This document shows positions 54,701-63,900 of a stretch of DNA of 64,000 bases, piece by piece. A program made the translations under genes and the position numbers. Below the pieces are notes generated by a model. That model did no database searches. It was not told the DNA's origin and saw only the letters and a list, made by a program, of their open reading frames with translations. This stretch comes from Peltaster fructicola (taxonomy: Eukaryota > Ascomycota > Dothideomycetes). The stretch is from NCBI GenBank assembly GCA_001592805.2, contig CP051139.1:806001-870000 (forward strand), given 5' to 3'. Each line of letters opens with the position of its first letter. Within the stretch, counting starts at the first letter, position 1.

Positions 54701-55494
54701 GCAGGAGAATCTGTGGTGCAACATACATCGACGCCGGCATGTGCAATGGTCAGACCTTGCTGTGTTGCGTGAGGAGTTCATCGCTCAGCAGTACCGTCAA
54801 GGTATTCGAGCCAACCGATGGCATGACAAAGTCGAAGAAGAAGTCTGGATTTGCGAAGATGCTGGCATCAGGGCAAGAAGTGCTTAAGTCGCACAAGGAG
54901 TTCTACATCCCCATGGAGAGCAACAGCATTCACTTTCTCCGAAGCAAGCTCTGCGTCGGCGGCGCCAAGGGCTTCGAGATTGTCTCGCTCGAGACGTTAG
55001 AGACACAGTCCCTGCTCGACCAGGCCGACACATCTCTGGACTTCGTTGCTCGCCGAGAAGGTGTCAAACCAATTTACATCGAGCGCAACACCTCTGAGTT
55101 CCTGCTGTGCTACACAGATTTCAGTTTCTACGTCAATAAGAACGGCTGGCGTGCACGAGGAGACTGGAAGATTCTGTGGGAGGGTGCACCGAACGCCTTT
55201 GCCACTTGGGGCGAGAAGTACATCCTAGCCTTCGAGCCAGAGTTCATTGAGATTCGACAGAGCGACACAGGCGGCTTGGTGTGCATCGAGACACACAAAA
55301 ACATCCGTTTCTTGCATTCGAGTTCGAGAGAGGTGAGTCTCCACCCACAATGTGAGACAACAGACGCTGACCCTTTACAGATATTGTTTGCATATGAAGA
55401 TGAGAGTGGTGAAGATGTTATAGCTTCACTGGACTTCTGGAGCGCAATACAGCCAGCTTCTCAGCATCAGGGAAGTGCTCCGGCATTGAAATGA
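51742..55494 (+). CDS. ROM2: Rho guanine nucleotide exchange factor, Rom1/Rom2 type
   Basis: Two exons, 51742..55332 and 55381..55494, with a 48 nt intron; 1234 aa. It activates Rho1 for cell-wall integrity signalling and glucan synthesis at sites of growth. The N-terminal ~340 residues are disordered and rich in Gly, Pro, Gln, Arg and Met. A DEP domain (~345-430), the DH exchange domain (~523-713, starting RRQEVISELMYTERDFVKDL and including LNGYLTKPTTRLARYPLLLE), a PH domain (~730-885) and a CNH domain (~890-1215, ending near ILFAYEDESG) follow in the Rom2 order. The intron is stop-free and in frame, so the unspliced frame also stays open; splicing restores SSREILFAYEDE of the CNH domain. 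Confidence 0.94.
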   Translation: MAQYSAADDGGQYPRRQPNYGSSSMAQRDAAFSNIFGAPPPGGRSQTMTSALPQMPHDRAATMSSTSAGMMQRMPPAPLRVGQQGGPPPPGYGVPRVPEGYDSMGYGPGPGPQRRPLPQGQPLPQPIRADRGPGYGVPQRFDARGPPGGQQYQRSFTSRPYPSNGPALNSDGYRSQSLAANPRPTFQGPQGHVPPAMISRHAPYQSNMAQTTAQGRIVPERAGDERTMSMSAYSRDAERTQTMDGRYIPNRRRESAESNSTNATLTNGYHPDRVPSGPNGPQLNGRHPSGDGRMPAGDAGSRTMSMASTIAPSEVPSRGPSAGATRSNSQMTTQSTMVAQKRPSLVYGAMLSNVAQAFRERVSIGEKEKDALTYQNAFTGYEAVELIAYIIRTSDRNLALLLGRSLDAQKYFHEVAYAHRLRDSPNEIYQFKETLNEEAPDVNGVFTLLTECYSPTCNRDNLCYSIACPRRLEQQQRLNLKQTPGLKRETSRSSLHDNEGAEQKLWINTVSSEVAASVDDNEKRRQEVISELMYTERDFVKDLEYLRDFWIKPLRSPDVSPIPEHRREKFIRTVFSNCQEVHSVNSRMASALTRRQQQNPVVRNVGDIFMEYVQQFSPFIRYGANQLYGKFEFEKEKSSNMAFTRFVDETERLKESRKLELNGYLTKPTTRLARYPLLLENVLKYTDDKNPDKQDIPRAVTAIRSVLARVNEESGKAENHFNLMSLNAQLKWGQIPHMDLKLTEEARQLIFKSSLKKTPTSETADITAYLFDHAVLLVRVKVVNKKEEMKVYRKPIPLELLQIKEMDSVLPRAGIAKRPSSSMIPGVGRASAARTTPAEAGLPITFKGLGKGGYELTLYCTTQIQREKWMEHILMQKEKLSERHKIFTMTRLSEGFFSSAVRINCCRPIDGGRKMVIGTDYGVYVSERKPKDASQRPKRALDVRMVTQIEVLEQHSILIVLADKHVYTYSLDALDDNEHPSAPSKKGRRICGATYIDAGMCNGQTLLCCVRSSSLSSTVKVFEPTDGMTKSKKKSGFAKMLASGQEVLKSHKEFYIPMESNSIHFLRSKLCVGGAKGFEIVSLETLETQSLLDQADTSLDFVARREGVKPIYIERNTSEFLLCYTDFSFYVNKNGWRARGDWKILWEGAPNAFATWGEKYILAFEPEFIEIRQSDTGGLVCIETHKNIRFLHSSSREVSLHPQCETTDADPLQILFAYEDESGEDVIASLDFWSAIQPASQHQGSAPALK
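55333..55380 (+). other. 48 nt stop-free intron in ROM2
   Basis: Donor GTGAGT, branch GCTGAC, acceptor TTTACAG. Length divisible by three and no in-frame stop. Retention would insert 16 residues in the last strands of the CNH domain. Confidence 0.8.
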
Positions 55495-56676
55495 GTATAA
55501 TGTGTATGACAAAAGACATGCAGAATGATGTTGTGGTTCATCGCTCGTGCTTTGTCATGTCATCGTGGGCGACACGCATATGCAACGTCAATCCTTCTGG
55601 GCTGATGTGCATAATCGAGATCAGCTCGAGGCTGTCGTTCTTGGATTGTCTGTAATACGCTCGGTGGTTTCTCACTGTTGTGCAGGTGTCGCCATCTTGT
55701 GCCAGTCGAGCACCGCATGCCGAGATTCCAGGAGCACCGGTGCGAGCAGACTTGCAGATCTTCCGCATCCGCTTGCTCGCTAAGGTGCCGACGGCCAGGC
55801 TTGTGGAAAGGCTATCCGAAGTGCCTCACATTGGCATCGAACAATGAAACTCAGGTCGTAGGAGCCATATAGCTGGCTGACACGAGTTGACTGTCCTCGC
55901 CACGGCGTGAATGACCTGCTGGGCGTCGCTCTGATGTTCAGAAAGGATGGTACGGCACCCTAGACGGTCCACGTACGCCGGCAAACTGCATACGTCAACA
56001 AGTGTAGATGAAACCCTGGTTGCGCGGCTCCTAGTATGACTGAGAAGCCACATCATTTGGTCTGTCATCATGTTCCCTGCTTCTGCCGACATTATTCTGG
56101 CAGTTGGCTGGTTGGGCTCGTCCCATGCAATGATCTCAGCTCGCGTTCGCTGCATATTCCAGAGAGAACACGAAACCCTGCATGCGGTATCTTCAGCTTC
56201 GCTTATCCTGAGATCTGTGTTGCGTATCCTTGTATGCGAGCACCCGTAGAAGACATGCTGATGCTGTCTTGTCCTCGACAATCTGAAATCATCAGTAGAT
56301 TAAACATGGCAGAGTCGAAAGTTAGTTTTGTCTAATCGGTGCTCAACGATAGTCCTAGTTTCGAGACATCCCACCAATGTGCATCCCTTGCGGCAGGCAC
56401 TACTGATGAATTTCCAGGCCAGCCCTCGGGGGTTTCAGAGGCTAACCACATAATTTGTGGATTGCGCATTCATATGCATCGCACCGCTTTGAGAAAGTCG
56501 AAGATGATCATATCGCAGTGATCGTCAGCTTCAGGCCAGCTGCCAACTCTTCTTTACTCCATTGACTGATCGACCGCTGAGCGCCTGCCCTCGTGGCATT
56601 GCCCTTATCTTTGTCAACCTGTTCTGGGAGCCCTACACTTCTCGCAAGGTCGCGAGTGCGCACTCGATAGCACATC
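55495..56676. other. 1.2 kb intergenic region
   Basis: Between ROM2 and the OCH1-like gene, both plus strand. A 151-codon minus-strand frame (55826..56281) lacks recognisable features. No repeats or RNA gene found. Right end probably holds the OCH1-like promoter. Confidence 0.5.
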
Positions 56677-58052
56677 ATGGCCACGTTGAACTACAGGCGT
56701 GCCTTGGTGGCCGCGTGTGTTATCCTCACATTCTACATCCTTCTGCGAAACACACGCTCCTCGCCCGAGGTCTCAACACCTCACAGCTACTCACCTCCAC
56801 CAATCGGCACCTACGACGAGGTCCGAAGGGTGCTGGACTGGACCGAACCTCAGAAGCCTACGGAGACGATAAAGAAAGCAGCACAGACTGCAGGGTCGAT
56901 TCCCGTAAGAGCAAGACCAGAAAGACCGCAGATACCGCTCGAGGATCTCAGAGCGCATTCGCTAAGGAAGCAGCTGGCATTGATATACCCATATGATGTG
57001 GAAGCAAAGTTTCCAGCATACGTCTGGCAGACGTGGAAGGTCTCACCTGGAGATGGTGCTTTCCCAGAGGACTACAGGCCTATGGAGGCATCATGGACTG
57101 TGTTACATCCAACCTTCGTTCACGAGGTTATCACAGACGATGTGGCTTCGAACTTGGTACGACATCTGTACGCCAGCATCCCAGAAGTCCACAAAGCATA
57201 CGAATCACTCCCAGCAGCCGTGATGAAGGCCGACTTCTTCCGCTATCTGATACTATTGGCAAGAGGAGGAATCTACAGCGACATTGATACTCTGGCTCTC
57301 AAGTCAGCTGTGGAGTGGGTACCAGAAACAGTACCGAGAAGCAGCTACGGATTAGTTGTTGGCATTGAAGCTGATCCAGATCGACCGGACTGGCAACAGT
57401 GGTACTCTCGCAGGATCCAATTCTGCCAATGGACTATACAGAGCAAGTCTGGCCATCCAGTGCTTGTCGACATAGTGGCTACAATCACTGAAGAGACGCT
57501 TCGAAGGAAGAAAGAGGGCAGATTGGGCACGAAGGTTTCCAAGGACATCATCGAGTTTACTGGACCTGCAGTCTGGACTGATGCTCTGTTCAGATACTTC
57601 AACGATCCTCGAGTGTTCGACATGAGCAACAGCACTGACGAGGTCGGGTGGCGCGACTTCACCAACATCACTGCCGCGAGGCACATCGGCGATGTCATTG
57701 TTCTGCCAATCACATCCTTCTCACCTGGTGTCGGCCAGATGGGCGCCAAGGAAGATGATGACCCAATGGCTTTCGTAAAGCACAGTTTCGAGGGTGAGAG
57801 GAAGGAAGACAATCTAATGTATCTGACTGACTGGTGATAGGCTCTTGGAAACCACAAAACGAACGCAATATCCACGGTGATGATCCCAAAGGCCAGTGGT
57901 CTGACGAAGGAAAGAAGGGCCAGAAAGAGCGCAAGGATACTGAAGGAGAGAGGAGCAGCAATGATGACAACAACAGCAAGAAAGGCTCGAGCAATGCCAA
58001 GGAGGAGTCTGTTGACAGCGGCCGCAGCAATGAGCAGCAGGAAGACCCATGA
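56677..58052 (+). CDS. OCH1/HOC1-like alpha-1,6-mannosyltransferase
   Basis: Two exons, 56677..57793 and 57841..58052, with a 47 nt intron; 442 aa. It is a type II Golgi protein: short cytosolic tail, one membrane helix at about residues 8-24 (ALVAACVILTFYILL), then a GT32 domain with FPAYVWQTWK, ADFFRYLILLARGGIYSDIDT (DxD at 202-204) and FTGPAVWTDALF. Och1 adds the first alpha-1,6 mannose to N-glycan cores; Hoc1-type relatives act in the Golgi M-Pol complex. The first exon's frame runs on into the intron to a false stop at 57837; the intron (donor GTGAGA, branch CTGAC) must be removed to give the family ending KHSFEGSWKPQNERNIHG. After that comes an odd Lys/Glu/Asp/Ser/Asn-rich tail of ~50 residues. 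Confidence 0.9.
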
Positions 58053-58395
58053 GACCGAAGGGTGTAGGACCACAGCTCGGCAGGACCATGTACATGAAGC
58101 CAGCAACATTTCGGGCTCACGCAGCACTGACATCAACAGCAGCAGCGCCAGCAGCACAACATCATCATCACCACGCCACAGCGCAGGATGACATCCCGTC
58201 GGCTTCACACGATCGAATCGACCATACACATAGACATACACATTGCATCTTGTCGACTTTGCTGCGTTAAAGCGAAATCAAAGAGTGGACAGGCTCTTGC
58301 AAGACTGACTTGCAACTGGCCTGCAATTCATTCTACAGACACGTATGATACACTATGTTGACACTATTTTACAATGGCAGATCTGCCTCTCACTT
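58053..58395. other. intergenic, convergent 3' regions
   Basis: About 340 bp between the OCH1-like and MRM1 stop codons. It includes a CAT/CAG-rich stretch near 58135-58190. No supported gene. Confidence 0.5.
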
Positions 58396-60036
58396 TCACA
58401 TTCCCAGCTCCGTCTCGCCTGTACCAATCTTGGCGTGGTGCTGAGACACCTGGAAGCCAGATGCGAAAGCATTGATGAGCAGTGCAGCTGCAGTGGCTAC
58501 ATTCAGACTCTCGACACCGACATCGACGCCTTCCTGGTTGTGCTTCATCTGAGGGATGGTTAAGAAGGTATCTGCCTTCTTGAGCAGGTTGTCTCTAAGG
58601 CCCTCACCCTCAGCACCAAGCATAAGGATGCATGGCTTGCCCGCCATTTGGGAACCTACTGCCATCTGCTGCGTGGTCAGGTGCTGTCGAGTCTTGCCCT
58701 GAGGATCGCTCTCAAGAGCTGCTGGTGCTACAGCGGCACAAATATTCCAACCTTGCTGCCGGCTGCTATAGATGAAGCCTGAAGCATGCGGCACAGTGAA
58801 AATGGGTAGGGCTTCACAAGCACCAGCACTGGCTTTCGCAAGGACGGGCGAAGTGATAGATGCACAGGTTTGAGTGGCAATAGCCACAGCATCTGCGCCG
58901 AAGAAGTGCGCTGTACGTATGATATTACCGACGTTGCCTGGGTCCGTGATGCCGTCCAGGAAGACAACCAGAGGTGCGCGCGTGATGTTGCGCATCTTCG
59001 TCTCGGCGCCATTTACTGCAGCCTGCTCTGCATCTTGGTCTGCAAGCTCCAATGCGAACATGCCAGCGCGTTCGTTCCACTTCTCTAGCGAGAGTACTGG
59101 GCGAGCTGGAATGGCTGAAGTCTCGAGCACAACACCGTTATGTGGCCTCCCTTCACTGAGCCGGTCCATGAGAGCGGAGTCGGCAGTCCTCACGAGCTCA
59201 ACACCTAGCGCAGATGCTGTACGACGGATCAGAGCGATGTTGTCAGCTTCTGATCGCTTGTGCATATAGAGCTTGTAGATTTTACGCTTTCTTGCTCGTA
59301 ACGCTGCCAGGACTGTGTTTGCACCATATATGAACTGACTCGACGCTGTTGTGTATGGAATCGGCATTGGCACACCGTCGTCGTCTCGTTCAGCATAGCT
59401 GCTTGAGCGTTGTGTGGGTCCGAAGGCACGATCCTGGCGAGCAGGAGCTCGATCAAAGCCACGTCGTCGCTCCGTTTGTTCGCTCTCCTCAGTGGTCTCA
59501 ATCGAAGGTCCATTCTCAGCCCAGAAGCGAGCACGGCGCTCTTTTCTGGCTGAGATCTCGCCACCGTCACTTGTTGTGGCTTGTCGTGAATCTCGCCTCT
59601 CCGAGTGTCGAGATTGTGCATCGCTCTCGTCTCTTCGACGGAACCTTGAACCATCACGAGGGACGGCGCGCTGGTCACTGCGATCGCTACGGTGTCCGAA
59701 CGAGTCTCGTCTCAATCGAGGCACTTCTCCCGTGTCTGCGCGTTCATTACGAGGGCGGAAGGAATCGCGTGGCCTTGTGCCAGTCCTCTCACGACGTTCC
59801 AAGCTGGGATATCTGTCTCCTTGTCCGAAACGGCCAGACGACGAGGAAGTAGTGTGTCTCACGTCTGCACCAAAGCGTGTTGTTCGACTGCGGCCGCCAT
59901 AGCTGCCACCGCGTCCCTGTTCGGCTTTCAAGCCTGCTCTGATTGATGAAGTGGTCGATTTGTGTCGGCAGCTGATGTGACTTCGCGAGCACAGCGTCGA
60001 GAAGCCTGTGAGGACTCTTGGTGATGGAAAACTCAT
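58396..60036 (-). CDS. MRM1: mitochondrial 21S rRNA 2'-O-methyltransferase (SpoU/TrmH family)
   Basis: Single exon, 546 aa. Mrm1 methylates the ribose of a conserved guanosine in the mitochondrial large rRNA peptidyl-transferase loop. It begins with a mitochondrial presequence-like stretch (about residues 1-35). Residues ~45-225 are an unusually Arg/Ser/Asp-rich, low-complexity extension with repeated RDSF and RRD words. The SpoU substrate-binding domain starts near 233 (FIYGANTVLAALRA). The SPOUT methylase trefoil knot follows: VVFLDGITDPGNVGNIIRTA, LGAEGEGL (~473) and VESLNVATAAALLI. Yeast Mrm1 is shorter and lacks an extension this basic. Divergent from the chromatin remodeller. Confidence 0.93.
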   Translation of the reverse strand: MSFPSPRVLTGFSTLCSRSHISCRHKSTTSSIRAGLKAEQGRGGSYGGRSRTTRFGADVRHTTSSSSGRFGQGDRYPSLERRERTGTRPRDSFRPRNERADTGEVPRLRRDSFGHRSDRSDQRAVPRDGSRFRRRDESDAQSRHSERRDSRQATTSDGGEISARKERRARFWAENGPSIETTEESEQTERRRGFDRAPARQDRAFGPTQRSSSYAERDDDGVPMPIPYTTASSQFIYGANTVLAALRARKRKIYKLYMHKRSEADNIALIRRTASALGVELVRTADSALMDRLSEGRPHNGVVLETSAIPARPVLSLEKWNERAGMFALELADQDAEQAAVNGAETKMRNITRAPLVVFLDGITDPGNVGNIIRTAHFFGADAVAIATQTCASITSPVLAKASAGACEALPIFTVPHASGFIYSSRQQGWNICAAVAPAALESDPQGKTRQHLTTQQMAVGSQMAGKPCILMLGAEGEGLRDNLLKKADTFLTIPQMKHNQEGVDVGVESLNVATAAALLINAFASGFQVSQHHAKIGTGETELGM

Positions 60037-60978
60037 CTAATTGCTTGTCCTGAAGAATGTTGTTGTTGTTGTTGTCGCGTGCCTGCAGGCATCGAAGCTA
60101 AGACCGAAGTGCAAAACTTCTGCGGAGCGTCCGGACTTCATCTCATCTCTGCTTTTCCATGACACCCTCAATGTTGCCACTCCACGACCAGAACATGGCC
60201 GCAGACGACGGCGCTGGACTCGTGTTATCCCGGGAATGGTGCCCTTCGGCCAAGTAACCATAGTACACTCCTGCATGTGCTGTTGAGCCGAGTCAATACC
60301 CACTGTCAGATAAAGACATGCCTCGGGCTCGACTTGCATCATGCTGATGGACCACACGCTGGTCCTCCACCAGGCGTCCACAGTGAAGCCCTGCAGCTGC
60401 TATTGGGGTCAGTCAACACCCATCGTCAGACGAGGACAGGCCTGTCTGCCAGGTCTTGCAGCACGCCTTGAACGATCCCTCGATAGACTGTGAGCCGATG
60501 GAGGACATCACCGGATGCCTTGACAAGTACGACCATGATCGACGCTCGTTTTCATAGATCGACTTGCTGATGACTTTGGACCGAGCTTGAGGAAGACACA
60601 ATGAAGGACGATCTGCTACCCACTCGCTCAGCACCACTGGTGACGACCACAATGGGTCCCTCAATCGAACATGATGCCTTGCCAATAGCAACAGAGAGGT
60701 AGAGCATCCAGGGCATCGCGAACCAAGAGCTGTAAGTCGCTCAATTTCGAGAGGGCTGGCCTTGTCCTTGTTATCAAGTTCTGTTATTTGCCCCCAATTC
60801 CGTGTCCTCCACCATTTTCATATGCCAGCATCACTTCGATTCGCGAGTCAAGGCCCGTGCTCGCGTCGTGTGTGTACGTCAACAGGCCTCTTCACTTGCT
60901 TCTTAACCTGCACCAAACAACACCTTTTCGGTCTATCAACCATAGTACTCAAACAAGAGCATCGAAAACACACTCACC
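60037..60978. other. divergent promoter region with a 120 bp-spaced duplication
   Basis: About 940 bp between the MRM1 and remodeller start codons. It contains the direct repeat described separately (60271..60443) and no supported gene. The right part, 60760-60970, is a pyrimidine-rich leader. Confidence 0.5.
60271..60443. repeat. imperfect direct repeat, two ~53 bp copies 120 bp apart
   Basis: Copy 1 is 60271..60323 and copy 2 is 60391..60443. Shared words include CTGCA-GTGCT/GCTGCTATT, GTCAAYACCCA, GTCAGA and GACAKGCCT in the same order and spacing. About three quarters of positions agree by eye. Confidence 0.7.
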
Positions 60979-63900
60979 ATGGAGCCTTCATGGACCTCGC
61001 GTATGCGAGTCCGCCCTCCAAATCCAACAACGCGTTCCAGCACGGTGGTGTCTAACACCGTATCAGGATCTATCACAGAGTCCAAAGAAGAGAATGTGGC
61101 AGAACACACAGCTCGCAGAGTCACTCGACTGCGTCCTCCTCAGTTCTTCAGCGACTACTCAGAACTCGTCAGTATGAGCGATGACAATGGCACCATTCGT
61201 GCGTTCGTGCAGGATCCTACCGGACAGCATGCATTGCTTCATCATCCACTACAACTCGCATCCTCAGCTCTCCACACTGAAGATTCTGACGCACAGGAGT
61301 ACGAGGCAGAAGATGAAGACGACGACGATGAAGAGTTTCACGAGCCGTCACACCGCCAGACGCGTACACAAAAGCGCAAACGCGAGACATCCAAGCGTGA
61401 TCATTCACTAGACGACTTCATCGTTGGCGACGACGAGACCGATGAAGAACGCGTCAAACATCGAAAGGTCGCCACTCGCCAGTCCGCACGGTCGACAAGA
61501 CACCAAGGCGGCATGCAAGAGAAGAGTATCGACGACATCTATCGCTCAGATGACGAAGATGCATCATTCCAAGCACCTCCAAGAGCTGCTCGTGTCCACG
61601 AAGTGTTTAAACCGGTCGACGAGAACTCAGACTTCTGCACGCGACACATCGACTTTTGCGATCAATGCGATGCTCCAGACGACTTGATCTACTGTCAAGG
61701 TTGCTCACTCGCCTACCACCAAGACTGCCTTGGCCCAAGAGTGAGCCGAGGACATACAGTCACCAAGGTGGGCGAAGGTAACTTTGTGCTTCAGTGTAAG
61801 CATTGCACCGGCAAGGATACCACAGCAAATCAGCCTGCGCCACATGGTGGTAAGTGTGAAGATTGCTTGTGCTACGGCCGGACCTGCTTGCCATTTGGAG
61901 CGCCGCTCAGACTCCTACTGGAGGACGAAGAGTGTGATCAGAGTGGTGCTGAAGATGCGATCACTTCCGTCAACCCAAGCCTGATCAATAACGCAGGACA
62001 TGTGCTCTTCCGTTGCCGTGGATGCTACCGAGCTTGGCACGTCGAGCATCTGCCGTTGCACTGGACAGAGCAGGATGGATACGAGCTCAGATATATCCAA
62101 GCACGTCTGCGTCAGTACTGCCAGGACTGGTCTTGCAATGATTGCGCACACTTCCCAAGTAAGGTCGCCGTAATCATAGCTTGGCGACCACGCGATGACG
62201 ATGCCTTTGACGAACCGCTTTCATATGCCTTCGTCGACGAGGATCAGAAGGAGTATCTCGTCAAGTTCGAGGGCGATTCGTACTTCCGCGCTGTCTGGGT
62301 GTCAGGAGCCTGGTTATGGCGAAGGACAACTGGAACGCAACGAAAGGCTTTTGCAAAGTGCGAAGCCAACCAGGAGGCCAAGCTGACTGCTGAAGCTGCA
62401 ATTCCAAGTGAGTATCTACGTGCTGAGGTCATCCTGGCCGTCAAGTTTCATCCTCATGGTGACAGCATCAACGATATCGCAGAGGTTTTCGTCAAGTTCG
62501 AAGGTCTGCCATACGAGGAGTGCAGCTGGGACTCGGCTCCGTATGAAGAGAATGCTGAGATATGGGACGCCTTCGAGCGGGCATACGAGGATTGGGAAAA
62601 AGGAAGTTACATGCAGCCAGTCCAAGCTGATGTGCTTCAGCGTCGATTGGACGCGGTCCGAGGACTTCCATTCAGGCAGTTCCAGCTTCAGCCAATCTCA
62701 CTCAAGGGCAAACTCATGGATTATCAGCTTGCCGGACTCAACTGGCTGTACTTCCATTGGTTCAGCCACGAGAATACCATTCTCGGCGACGAGATGGGCT
62801 TGGGCAAGACAGTCCAAGTCATTGCTCTCATGGCTGGTCTGGTCGAAAGGCATCAGTGTTATCCATTCATCATTGTCGTGCCAAACTCCACTTGTCCAAA
62901 CTGGCGACGAGAGTTCGCACGTTGGGCACCAGGTCTCAAAGTTGCCACATTCTTCGGCAGCAAGAAGACCAGAGACACTGTCCGTGACTATGAGATGTTC
63001 CCGGGTGATGGCAAAGATCTAAAGTGTCACGTTGTCATCACTTCGTACGAGACTGCATCAGATCGATCCACCCGCCTGCTCTTCCGCAAGATAAAGTGGC
63101 AAGGACTGATCGTTGATGAAGGTCAAAGACTCAAGAACGACACGTCGCATCTGTATGGAGTCCTTGCAGCAATGAAGACGCCATTCAAAGCGCTCCTCAC
63201 AGGCACGCCATTGCAGAACAATCAGCGTGAGCTCTTCAATCTCTTGCAGTTCCTGGACCGTCAGCACAACGCTGCGAAACTGGCGGAGCAATATCAAGAC
63301 CTGAACAAGGACAAGATTACCAAGCTTCATAGCGTGATCAAGCCGTACTTCTTACGCAGAACTAAGCTACAAGTTCTGTCCCTACCACCTATGCGACAGA
63401 TTGTGGTGCCAATCAGCATGTCTTCAGTACAGAAGAGAGTCTACAAGACGATCCTCACCAAAAATGCTGACCTCATGAAAGCCCTGCTTGCTACTAGAAA
63501 TGGTAGAAAGACGAATCGAACCAACCACAACAACATCCTCATGCAGCTGAGGAAGTGCCTATGCCATGCCTACGTTTACAGCCAGGGTATCGAGGAGCGC
63601 TCCATCGACCAGACAGTGTCACTTCGCAACCTTATCGATGCCTCTGGTAAGCTCAAGTTCTTGGAGGTCATGCTACCACTGCTACAAGCAGATGGACATC
63701 GTGTCCTCATCTTCAGCCAATTTTTGGACGCTCTGGACGTTGTTGAAGACTTCCTCAATGGGCTCAAGATGAAGTATCATCGTCTGGACGGCGGCGTCAG
63801 CGCTCAAGAGAAGCAGAAGCGCATTGACTTGTTCAACGCAGCAGACTCACAATACTTCGCATTCCTGCTCTCAACACGCAGTGGTGGTGTTGGCATCAAT

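Noticed and set aside
55826-56281. 151-codon minus-strand frame
   Set aside because: No family resemblance and isolated between well-supported genes.
61850-62420. Possible introns at GGTAAG (61851) and CAAGTGAGT (62408) in the remodeller
   Set aside because: The frame stays open through both with sensible sequence, and no acceptor at a suitable distance improves the protein.
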